From contig JAJYEB010000046.1 of assembly GCA_021790375.1 (NCBI GenBank), positions 1-9,863 of the forward strand: DNA of 9,863 nucleotides, given 5' to 3'. This stretch comes from Chloroflexota bacterium (GTDB taxonomy: Bacteria; Chloroflexota; Limnocylindria; Limnocylindrales; CSP1-4). Made by a program: the position numbers and the translations under genes. Of this stretch, positions 1 through 5,580 are shown piece by piece (position 1 is the stretch's first letter; the number at the start of each line of letters is the position of its first letter). The notes under the pieces are model-generated. The model searched no databases. It was not told the DNA's origin and was given only the letters and a program-made list of their open reading frames with translations.

Positions 1-1
1 C

Positions 2-538
2 CTCCAGCGGCCGGGCGAGGTGGCCCTCGTCGAGATATGGGACACGTTCGAGGACGTCGGCGCCGCATTCCGGTCGTGGGATCGCCGGCTCGGCAGGCTG
101 CGCGAGCGAGAGGCCGGACGCCCACGATCGATCGGGAGGGGGGCGCACGCTGTGGATGCGGACCTGGCGGGAGCCCACCCGAACGGCGCGCTCGCGCGCC
201 CGATTGAGACAGTCGGGCGGGTCAACGGCGCGAAGGCAACCGGGCGGCTCGACGGCGCGAAGACCCGTCCCGACGAGACGGGCGAGGTTCGAGTCGCGGG
301 CTGCTGGGTCGTGCGGGCGACACGGCGGAACAGGCAGCTCGTCCACGAGCACGAGACGATCTTCGCTGCCCGCTTCCCCGAATCCGGGCGGCTGTGGCTG
401 ACCGCCATGGAGCATGCCGAGGCCCCGATGCCGGAGCGTTCCGGCCTCCTGTGGACCAGCGTCGCGGGCGATCGGTTGTTCTCGGGTCGACTTGAGGGGC
501 AGTCGAGAAGCGGCCGGGCCGGACCGCGACGGTTGTAG
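2..538 (+). CDS. Unrecognised protein, C-terminal part (start lies upstream of the window)
   Basis: The frame is open from the first bases of the window and ends at TAG 536-538. A GTG at 20 has no ribosome binding site, so the true start is probably off the window. Third codon positions are strongly G/C, which supports translation. Two ordered-looking segments are visible. The first (about residues 7-35 of the visible part) starts VEIWDTFEDVGAAF and continues into a charged helix with many Arg and Glu. The second, near the end, is rich in Arg, Trp and aromatic residues (WVVRATRRNRQLV, then a FAARFP segment and SGLLW). They are separated by an Arg/Gly/Ala-rich linker holding a 9-residue tandem repeat. 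I do not recognise the family. A resemblance to the rear part of some actinobacterial XRE-type regulators is a weak impression only, and the N-terminal domain that would decide it is missing. The next gene starts 10 bases after the stop. Confidence 0.55.
   Translation, partial: LQRPGEVALVEIWDTFEDVGAAFRSWDRRLGRLREREAGRPRSIGRGAHAVDADLAGAHPNGALARPIETVGRVNGAKATGRLDGAKTRPDETGEVRVAGCWVVRATRRNRQLVHEHETIFAARFPESGRLWLTAMEHAEAPMPERSGLLWTSVAGDRLFSGRLEGQSRSGRAGPRRL
214..267 (+). repeat. Two copies of an in-frame 27-bp tandem repeat
   Basis: The units at 214-240 and 241-267 share cgggcgg at their start and cggcgcgaag in the middle. They encode GRVNGAKAT and GRLDGAKTR in the linker of the first gene. The period is a multiple of three, so duplication would leave the reading frame intact. 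Confidence 0.75.
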
Positions 539-541
539 AGT
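536..541 (+). promoter_or_regulatory. Possible leaderless-type -10 box before the uracil-DNA glycosylase gene
   Basis: TAGAGT fits the TANNNT form of a -10 box. It ends seven bases before ATG 549, so transcription would start at or next to the A of the start codon and give a leaderless message. Its first three bases are also the stop codon of the upstream gene. There is no recognisable -35 box at 15-18 bases and no Shine-Dalgarno sequence before the ATG. The short gap equally allows simple co-transcription with the upstream gene. Confidence 0.35.
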
Positions 542-548
542 CGAGCGG

Positions 549-1529
549 ATGCCATCCGCGACCAACGACCCACGCCATCGGCGGCGCCGCGCCGGTGCGG
601 CCCGCGGCAATGCCCTCGGCGACGAGGCGACCGAAGCGACGACCGACGCGAGGCCCGACGAGACGACCGACGCGAGGCCCGCTGTGCCCGATGCCCTCGG
701 CGACGAACTGGTCGCGGCCCCTCCGGCGCACATGGCGCCCTCGCAGGCTGCCCACTCGCCCGGTGTGCACACGCACATGGCGCCCTCCCAGGCGGCCCAC
801 TCGCCCGGTACGCACACGCTCATGGCGCCCCGCGAACCCATCGACGACCGGGCCCTGGCGGACGTCGCGGCCGACATCGTCGCCTGCCGCGCCTGCCCCC
901 GCCTCGTCGAGTGGCGCGAACGCGTCGGACGCGAGAGAGTCGCGCGCTTCGCGTCGTGGACCTACTGGGCGCGTCCCGTGCCCGGCTACGGAGACCCCGC
1001 CGCCCGCATTCTCATCCTGGGCCTGGCGCCTGCAGCGCACGGCGGGAACCGGACCGGCCGCGTCTTCACCGGCGACCGGTCCGGAGACGTGCTCTACGCG
1101 GCGATGTACCGCGCCGGCCTTGCGAACCAGCCGACCTCCGTCTCGGTCGACGACGGCCTGAACGTGCAGGGCGCCTACGTCGCGGCGGCGGTCCGATGCG
1201 CACCGCCGGCCAACAGACCATTGCCCGCCGAGCGCGACCGCTGCATGCCGTACCTGGCCCGCGAGCTGCGCCTGCTCACCGAGGTCCGCGTGATCGTGGC
1301 ACTCGGGGCCTTCGGGTGGGACGCCGGCCTGCGGGCCCTGGCGTCGCTCGGGCACCGGGCCCGGCCCCGGCCCAGGTTCGGGCACGCGGCGGAGGCACGG
1401 GTCGGGCCGTACACGCTCCTGGGATGCTTCCACCCCAGCCAGCAGAACACGTTCACGGGCAGGCTGACGGCCGCGATGGTCGACGACGTGCTCGCACGGG
1501 CGCGGGCACTCGCCGAAGGGCCGGCCTGA
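549..1529 (+). CDS. Family 5 (UdgB-type) uracil-DNA glycosylase with Fe-S cluster
   Basis: This DNA-repair enzyme should remove uracil, and probably other deaminated bases such as hypoxanthine, from DNA as the first step of base-excision repair. With the ATG at 549 it has 326 residues. Four cysteines at 113, 116, 217 and 232 (C-x2-C, then C-x14-C) match the [4Fe-4S] ligands of family 4/5 glycosylases. Motif 1 at about 158-176 (GLAPAAHGGNRTGRVFTGD) lacks the catalytic Asp/Asn of other families, which is the family 5 hallmark. Motif 2 is HPSQQN at 295-300. The catalytic core starts near residue 95 and fits the roughly 220-residue family length. The first 90 residues are a low-complexity tail of tandem repeats. 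In-frame ATGs at 732, 777 and 822 are alternative starts; 822 would give a compact 235-residue enzyme. The 3' end faces the GbsR-like regulator with a 6-base gap. Confidence 0.93.
   Translation: MPSATNDPRHRRRRAGAARGNALGDEATEATTDARPDETTDARPAVPDALGDELVAAPPAHMAPSQAAHSPGVHTHMAPSQAAHSPGTHTLMAPREPIDDRALADVAADIVACRACPRLVEWRERVGRERVARFASWTYWARPVPGYGDPAARILILGLAPAAHGGNRTGRVFTGDRSGDVLYAAMYRAGLANQPTSVSVDDGLNVQGAYVAAAVRCAPPANRPLPAERDRCMPYLARELRLLTEVRVIVALGAFGWDAGLRALASLGHRARPRPRFGHAAEARVGPYTLLGCFHPSQQNTFTGRLTAAMVDDVLARARALAEGPA
638..681 (+). repeat. In-frame 24-bp tandem repeat in the glycosylase N-terminus
   Basis: The 20-mer gacgaccgacgcgaggcccg occurs at 638-657 and again at 662-681, giving TTDARP twice eight residues apart. 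A second element, atgccctcggcgacga, flanks it at 610-625 and 691-706 (81 bases apart, read as ALGDE both times). This points to nested in-frame duplications. Confidence 0.75.
729..830 (+). repeat. In-frame 45-bp tandem repeat (about 2.3 copies), each copy with an ATG
   Basis: Copy 1 spans 729-773 and copy 2 spans 774-818; they differ at 4 of 45 bases. A partial third copy (819-830) leads into the glycosylase core. Each unit encodes a 15-residue block beginning HMAPSQAAHSPG. Each copy carries an in-frame ATG (732, 777, 822), which multiplies the possible translation starts. Confidence 0.85.
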
Positions 1530-1554
1530 CCTGCCTCACCCTGCCAGGCGCCGG
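1521..1554. terminator. Possible bidirectional terminator hairpin between converging genes
   Basis: CCGGCCTG at 1521-1528 can pair with CAGG 1545-1548 and CCGG 1551-1554, with a two-base bulge (cg). The loop covers the 6-base gap between the glycosylase stop and the stop of the converging regulator. There is no T tract on either side, so this is only a weak terminator candidate. Confidence 0.25.
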
Positions 1555-2537
1555 AGCACGTCCGAGAAGAGCCGGGCGGCGCGCGGCGCGTTGGCGGGAG
1601 CCAGGCGGCCCAGCCCCTCGACTAGGGGCAGCACGTCCTGCTCGTCCATCGCGCCAAGCAGGTCGAGCACCCGCAGCGCCGTCTCACCCGGCACTCGCCC
1701 GGCGAGCCGCGTCACGCGCTCCAGGTCGCGCGGGGGCACCCGGGCCAGCAGCGAGGCGACCCGGTCGAGGAGCCGTACGAACGCCAGGAAGTCCACGAGC
1801 CAGTCCCGCAGGTCGCCCAACTCGGGATCGTCCGGCCGCTCGTCGGCGGCAGCGCGGGCCGCGGACAACGTCCGCTCGACGGCCGCCACGGCCGGGTCGC
1901 CCTCGCGCAGGCGTCGCTGCTCCACCACCGCTCCGAACCAGCGCCAGTGATCGTCGACCGCCACCCAGGCCGCCCCGGCAGGGCCCCGACTCCCGGCACG
2001 GCGGGGCCCCGGTACGCGCTCGACAAGCCCCCATGCGACGGACTCCGCGAGCGCCAGGCTGGTCGCTCGGTGGCTGAGCCCGAGCGCGAGCCTGATCTCG
2101 CGTTCGGTGAGGGCCCTCCGGTGGGCCAGCAGGTAACCGTGGACGCGCGCGGTCGCGGGCGTGACTCCCCAGGCCGGGCCGACCTCACCCCAGGCGATCG
2201 CGAGATGGCGCCGGATCGGTTCGGCCGCCACCCGGGGAGCGCCACTCGCGGTTACGGGCATCGCACGACCCCCGGTGCTGCGTGCTCGGCGGACCACACC
2301 GGGGCGTGGCGCCGGCTCGGCCCCGGAGCGGGAGGGCGCTTCGACGGCCGTCGCGGTCGTTGCGTCCACGGACGGACCCGTCGCGGACGTGGCGTGTGCA
2401 GACGTGGCGTTCGAGTCCGCCGCCTTCGCCGGCAACGCGGCCAGCCGAGCGCCTCTCCACCGCTCCGGCCCGCCGGCCCTGCGGGTCACGGACGCCCGTC
2501 GGGGGACCCGTGGCGCAGGGGCGACGCCGGCCCACAC
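1536..2537 (-). CDS. GbsR/MarR-family transcriptional regulator with long N-terminal extension
   Basis: A probable DNA-binding repressor of the GbsR (COG1510) type. With a GTG start at 2537 it has 333 residues. The segment AIAWGEVGPAWGVTPATARV (113-132) is the typical GbsR opening. A winged helix-turn-helix follows at about 133-200 (LTEREIRLALGLS, then WGLVERV), then DDHWRWF and an EQRRLRE helix. The C-terminal part (about 215-333) is helical and Leu/Arg-rich, probably for dimerisation. Residues 1-92 are Ala/Pro/Thr/Arg-rich and look disordered. The start is uncertain. The frame is G/C-biased at third positions from 2537 onward, and AAAGGAG lies 12 bases upstream, but ATG 2261 would give a 241-residue protein closer to the family. 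The open frame above 2537 loses the codon bias and looks untranslated. The effector and targets are unknown; the repeat-containing divergent region upstream suggests it may control itself and the neighbouring MOSC-GNAT gene. Confidence 0.78.
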   Translation of the reverse strand: MWAGVAPAPRVPRRASVTRRAGGPERWRGARLAALPAKAADSNATSAHATSATGPSVDATTATAVEAPSRSGAEPAPRPGVVRRARSTGGRAMPVTASGAPRVAAEPIRRHLAIAWGEVGPAWGVTPATARVHGYLLAHRRALTEREIRLALGLSHRATSLALAESVAWGLVERVPGPRRAGSRGPAGAAWVAVDDHWRWFGAVVEQRRLREGDPAVAAVERTLSAARAAADERPDDPELGDLRDWLVDFLAFVRLLDRVASLLARVPPRDLERVTRLAGRVPGETALRVLDLLGAMDEQDVLPLVEGLGRLAPANAPRAARLFSDVLRRLAG

Positions 2538-2549
2538 GTCCCATACATG

Positions 2550-2562
2550 CTCCTTTATAATA
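2550..2562 (-). promoter_or_regulatory. Possible -10 box and ribosome binding site of the regulator gene
   Basis: Read on the minus strand, TATTAT (2562-2557) resembles a -10 box and is followed at once by AAAGGAG (2556-2550), a strong Shine-Dalgarno match. The two nearly overlap, so both are unlikely to serve the same transcript. A start further upstream would be needed for AAAGGAG to act in translation. No -35 hexamer is clear. On the plus strand the same bases read TATAAT (2556-2561). Confidence 0.35.
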
Positions 2563-2636
2563 GCCTGTTTCTCGGTCACACTCCGATCCTCGCCCCATCC
2601 TGCATCCCATAACGTGCTACCTGAGCATAACACGAC

Positions 2637-2676
2637 AGCCCGAGAGGATCAGACAAAGCCCGAGAGGATCAGACTG
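2637..2676. repeat. 20-bp tandem direct repeat in the divergent intergenic region
   Basis: The 18-mer agcccgagaggatcagac is present twice without mismatch, at 2637-2654 and 2657-2674, so the period is 20 bases, roughly two helical turns. It lies between the GbsR-like regulator and the promoter of the MOSC-GNAT gene. A short inverted relative (GATCCTC) occurs near 2584-2590. Identical sites on the same helix face suit a regulator operator; this is inference from layout. Confidence 0.6.
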
Positions 2677-2714
2677 GCGGCGCGCGCGCGTGGCTCCAGC
2701 ACCATCGTGCGCCG

Positions 2715-2741
2715 TTGACAGGCCGCGAAGGCCCCTATCAT
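2715..2741 (+). promoter_or_regulatory. Promoter of the MOSC-GNAT gene, probably leaderless
   Basis: A perfect TTGACA (2715-2720) is followed after 15 bases by TATCAT (2736-2741), a good -10 match. The spacer is slightly short of the usual 16-18. The -10 box ends seven bases before ATG 2749, which puts the expected transcription start at the A of the start codon. No Shine-Dalgarno sequence precedes the ATG, as expected for a leaderless message. Confidence 0.6.
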
Positions 2742-2748
2742 CGCGGCC

Positions 2749-4107
2749 ATGCCGGATCCCGAAGACCAGTCGGATCGCGTCCTGCCTCGCGCGGCACGAG
2801 CGACCGTCCCCCAGGTCCCGCTCGTGCGGGCCCACGTCGCCCGCATCAACACCTCCCCAGGCGGCGTTCCCAAGCGCCCAGTCGGGTCGGCCAGGGTCGG
2901 CAGACTCGGGTTGGAAGGCGACGCGCACACGGATCGCACCGTCCACGGCGGCCCGTTCCGCGCCGTCTGCCTCTATTCGATGGAGGCGATCGACCGTGTA
3001 CGTGCCGACGGCCACCCCATCTTCCCGGGGTCGGTCGGCGAGAACCTGACGCTGGAGGGCCTCGAGCTGTCCACGCTCGCGACGGGCGACCGGCTCGCGA
3101 TCGGGGACGAGCTGGTCCTGGAGGTCACCACGCCGGCGTCCCCCTGCGAGACGATCCGCGAGAGCTTCCTCGAAGACCGCATCTCCAGGATCTCGATCCG
3201 AACGCACCCGCTCGACAGTCGCCTGTATGCCCGGGTGCTCGCCGAGGGAACCGTCACGACAGGCGATCCGGTGCGCGTCCTCCCGCCTCTCCCCGGCTCG
3301 GATGTGGCCACGCACGCGCTGCTCGACCGCCTGGACGCGAACGAGCGCGCGTACATGGTGGTGTCGTGGCGCGCGGCCGTCGCGGGTGGTGTCGACGTGC
3401 GTTTCCGTGAGGATGGGGAGCTCGCGATCGCCGCCACTCCGTCCGTGCCAGACGAGAACTTCAACGTCGCGCTCGGGCTGCGCCAGGTCCCGCACCTGCT
3501 CCCGGACGTGCTGTCGTTCTTCGAGCGCCACGGCGTGTCCGGCTGGGTCATCGCGGCGGAGCCACCGTGGCCCGACGCGGTCGCGCAACGGACCGGATCG
3601 GTCCTGGTGGGCGCACCGGGCGACATCGGCGAGGCGCCCAGGGTCGATGGCCTCGCGATCCGGCGCGTGGAACCTGACGAGGCGCTCGCGTGGGAGCGGG
3701 CGGTGGTGGCGGGCTTCGAGTTCGACGGGGTGCTGGCCGACGCCTGGCTCGCATCGGCTCCCGCGATCGCCCTCGATCGCCGGGTGCACCTCTTCATCGC
3801 CGAGATCGACGGTGAACCGGTGGGTGCCGGCGGGCTGTTCGTGCATCGCGGGGTGGGCGGTCTCGGGCCGGGATGCGTGCTGCCGGCGTTCCGGAACCGG
3901 GGTGTGCACGCCGCGCTGATCGCGGCACGCGCCAGGACGGCGGCCGCGCTCGGCTGTGACGTGGTCGCGGGGTGGGCCCGTCAGGATGGGGTGTCCGAGC
4001 GCAACATGATCCGCATGGGACTGCAACGGATCTGGACGAGGTACTCCTACCGGTGGGACGTGACGGTGCAGGACGCCGGCAGGACGGGCACGGGGGTACC
4101 CGCGTGA
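2749..4107 (+). CDS. MOSC domain - GNAT acetyltransferase fusion protein
   Basis: A 452-residue protein with two recognisable domains. Residues about 25-180 form a MOSC domain of the YiiM-like kind: GLEGDAHTDRTVHGG (54-68), SVGENL (95-100), TGDRLAIGD (112-120) and the conserved Cys133 in SPCETI. MOSC domains are beta-strand modules that handle sulfur or act with molybdenum-cofactor enzymes. Residues about 215-435 resemble a GNAT N-acetyltransferase: the strand HLFIAEIDGEPVGAGGL (347-363), the acetyl-CoA loop region FRNRGVHAAL (381-390) and a closing SERNMIRMG-type motif with aromatic YSYRW. In the loop the usual last Gly/Ala is His387. Substrates of both halves are unknown. The stop overlaps the next gene's GTG start, so translation is probably coupled. 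An assembly error joining two genes is unlikely, because frame and codon bias continue through the linker (about 180-215). Confidence 0.85.
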   Translation: MPDPEDQSDRVLPRAARATVPQVPLVRAHVARINTSPGGVPKRPVGSARVGRLGLEGDAHTDRTVHGGPFRAVCLYSMEAIDRVRADGHPIFPGSVGENLTLEGLELSTLATGDRLAIGDELVLEVTTPASPCETIRESFLEDRISRISIRTHPLDSRLYARVLAEGTVTTGDPVRVLPPLPGSDVATHALLDRLDANERAYMVVSWRAAVAGGVDVRFREDGELAIAATPSVPDENFNVALGLRQVPHLLPDVLSFFERHGVSGWVIAAEPPWPDAVAQRTGSVLVGAPGDIGEAPRVDGLAIRRVEPDEALAWERAVVAGFEFDGVLADAWLASAPAIALDRRVHLFIAEIDGEPVGAGGLFVHRGVGGLGPGCVLPAFRNRGVHAALIAARARTAAALGCDVVAGWARQDGVSERNMIRMGLQRIWTRYSYRWDVTVQDAGRTGTGVPA

Positions 4108-4916
4108 GCGGGCCGCTGCGGGTCGAGCGGGCCAGGGCAGGCGACATGGTCGCCCACGTCGTGCTCGATCGCCCGGAGGTCCACAACGCGTTCGACGCGG
4201 GCATGATCGACGCATTGCGCCAGACCTTCGCGCGCCTCTCAACCGAGGGCCCCGCCGCGCTGCGTGCCGTGGTCCTGCGCGGCGAAGGAGCCTCGTTCTG
4301 TGCCGGCGCGGACGTCGCCTGGATGCGCGCCTCTGCCGGACTCACCCGCGAGCAGAACGAGGCCGACGCGATGGCCCTCTCGGCGATGCTCGACGCGATC
4401 GACCGGTGCCCGGTGCCCGTCATCGCGCGAGTCCAGGGCGTTGCCCTTGGCGGGGGCATGGGCCTGTGTGCCGTCAGCGACCTGGTCATCGCCGAGGACG
4501 GCGCCAGGTTCGGGTTCACCGAGACACGGCTGGGGATCCTGCCGGCGGTCATCGCCCCGTTCGTGGTCGCGAAGATCGGCGAGACCCAGGCGCGTGCCTT
4601 GTTTCCGGGCGGTCGGCGCTTCGACGCCACCCGGGCGGTGCGGATCGGGCTGGTCCACGAGATCGTGGAGGGCGAGGCAGCGCTGGACCGGGCGGTCGAG
4701 GCGGCGGTCGATGAGATCCTGCAGGCCGGGCCCACGGCGGCCCGCGCCGCCAAGGCGATCGTGCGGGAGATCCGTGGGCTGCCGCACGAGTCGACGCGCT
4801 GGCACACCGCGCGACGCATCGCGGGACAGCGGGTGAGCGAGGAGGGGCAGGAGGGGCTGCGCGCGTTCCTCGAGAAGCGCCGCCCCGCCTGGGCTCCGGA
4901 ACGGGACGACGGCTGA
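4104..4916 (+). CDS. Enoyl-CoA hydratase/isomerase family protein, methylglutaconyl-CoA hydratase-like
   Basis: A crotonase-fold enzyme of 270 residues that should hydrate an enoyl-CoA. The best-fitting role is 3-methylglutaconyl-CoA hydratase of leucine breakdown. The start is GTG 4104, overlapping the previous stop as GTGA; upstream in-frame codons belong to the preceding gene's territory. Visible motifs are LDRPEVHNAF (21-30), the oxyanion-hole segment SFCAGAD (64-70), GVALGGGMG (112-120) and FTETRLGILPAVIAPFVV (138-155). The last, with proline-alanine after the ILP, is typical of bacterial LiuC-type proteins. Of the two catalytic glutamates of classical crotonase, the second corresponds to Glu140, while the first is Gly120, a replacement also remembered for LiuC-like proteins. 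No other leucine-pathway gene is in the window, so the substrate remains a family-level inference. Confidence 0.88.
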   Translation: MSGPLRVERARAGDMVAHVVLDRPEVHNAFDAGMIDALRQTFARLSTEGPAALRAVVLRGEGASFCAGADVAWMRASAGLTREQNEADAMALSAMLDAIDRCPVPVIARVQGVALGGGMGLCAVSDLVIAEDGARFGFTETRLGILPAVIAPFVVAKIGETQARALFPGGRRFDATRAVRIGLVHEIVEGEAALDRAVEAAVDEILQAGPTAARAAKAIVREIRGLPHESTRWHTARRIAGQRVSEEGQEGLRAFLEKRRPAWAPERDDG

Positions 4917-4928
4917 GGCCGGGAGGAC

Positions 4929-4943
4929 GCCCGGGCTGCGGGC
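4929..4943 (+). terminator. Weak hairpin after the enoyl-CoA hydratase gene
   Basis: GCCCG (4929-4933) and CGGGC (4939-4943) flank the 5-base loop GGCTG, 12 bases after the hydratase stop codon. The stem is short and no T tract follows, so it is only a possible termination or pausing site. Confidence 0.25.
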
Positions 4944-4955
4944 GGAGGTTCCGAG

Positions 4956-4983
4956 ACAGGTCATCCCGGGGCCCGCGACCTGT
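4956..4983. repeat. 7-bp perfect inverted repeat between hydratase and HNH genes
   Basis: ACAGGTC (4956-4962) and GACCTGT (4977-4983) are exact reverse complements around a 14-base G/C-rich spacer. The centre-to-centre distance of 21 bases would suit a dimeric DNA-binding protein, and the site is about 30 bases upstream of the TACGAT box of the HNH gene. It could equally be a terminator stem, although only TTG follows it. Confidence 0.45.
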
Positions 4984-5013
4984 TGCGCTCCCGGCACGTC
5001 ACCGAACCTCTGC

Positions 5014-5034
5014 TACGATGCGGTGCCAGGTGAT
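5014..5034 (+). promoter_or_regulatory. Possible -10 box and ribosome binding site of the HNH gene
   Basis: TACGAT (5014-5019) fits a -10 box. Transcription from about 5026 would give a leader of about 22 bases containing AGGTGAT (5028-5034), a good match to the 16S rRNA 3' end, although it lies 14 bases from ATG 5049, longer than usual. No convincing -35 hexamer is present at 16-18 bases. Confidence 0.4.
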
Positions 5035-5048
5035 GGCGTGAGCTCTCG

Positions 5049-5564
5049 ATGGATAGCGAAGTCCTGGTCCTGAACGCGGACTACGAGCCGCTCAACGTGT
5101 GCGACGTGCGGCGCGCGTTCCGGCTGCTCTTCGGCGAGAAGGCCGAGGTCCTGGAGTACGACCACGTCGAGATCCGCACGCCGCGCGCCACGTTCCGGGC
5201 TCCCAGCGTGATCCGGCTGCAGCACCGCATCCGGCGCCCGCGGCCGCGCGTCAAGCTCTCCCGCCGGGAGATCCTCGCCCGCGACAGCCACACCTGCCAG
5301 TACTGTGGGCACCACGGGAGCGACCTTACCGTCGACCACGTGACCCCGCGGCATCGCGGCGGCCAGCACACCTGGGAGAACCTGGTGACCGCGTGCCGGA
5401 GCTGCAATCACCACAAGGGCGGCCGCCTGCCCGACGAGGCCCACATGCGGTTGCTGCGCATGCCCGTCGAGCCGCGGAGCGACGTGTACTCGCTGTTCAC
5501 CCCGTACCTCGCGGATCCCCGCAACCAGGGCTGGCGCTCCTACCTGTTCCTCGGTCACGACTGA
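5049..5564 (+). CDS. HNH endonuclease family protein
   Basis: A 171-residue protein of the common stand-alone HNH family found across high-GC bacteria. The start MDSEVLVLNADYEPLNVC is the family's typical N-terminus and fixes ATG 5049. Residues 1-70 form the family's N-terminal strand-helix module. The HNH/zinc fold follows: a CQYC knuckle (83-86), DH at 96-97 within TVDHVTPRHRGG, Asn111 in WENLV, a second CRSC knuckle (116-119), and NHHKG (120-124). All residues expected for zinc binding and the single-metal nuclease centre are therefore present. The biological role of this family is not settled; DNA nicking or repair is assumed from the fold. There is no partner methylase, intron or phage gene nearby, so it looks like a resident gene. 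The next gene begins 16 bases downstream, suggesting co-transcription. Confidence 0.93.
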   Translation: MDSEVLVLNADYEPLNVCDVRRAFRLLFGEKAEVLEYDHVEIRTPRATFRAPSVIRLQHRIRRPRPRVKLSRREILARDSHTCQYCGHHGSDLTVDHVTPRHRGGQHTWENLVTACRSCNHHKGGRLPDEAHMRLLRMPVEPRSDVYSLFTPYLADPRNQGWRSYLFLGHD

Positions 5565-5580
5565 TCGGCGGCCGACACCG

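Noticed and set aside
222..1433. A 403-codon minus-strand frame opposite the glycosylase
   Set aside because: It is low-complexity with no recognisable motif, while the plus strand encodes an intact Fe-S uracil-DNA glycosylase.
2538..2633. Extension of the regulator to an ATG at 2633
   Set aside because: Codons between 2633 and 2538 lose the G/C third-position bias seen in every real gene here, and the stretch contains promoter-like and ribosome-binding sequences.
2617..4242. A 541-codon minus-strand frame opposite the MOSC-GNAT gene
   Set aside because: It has no family signature and crosses the divergent promoter region and two plus-strand genes; it is a composition shadow.
5049..5564. 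HNH gene as part of a defence system, intron or mobile element
   Set aside because: No methylase, helicase, integrase, intron structure or phage gene is nearby, and this HNH family is a common single chromosomal gene in high-GC bacteria.
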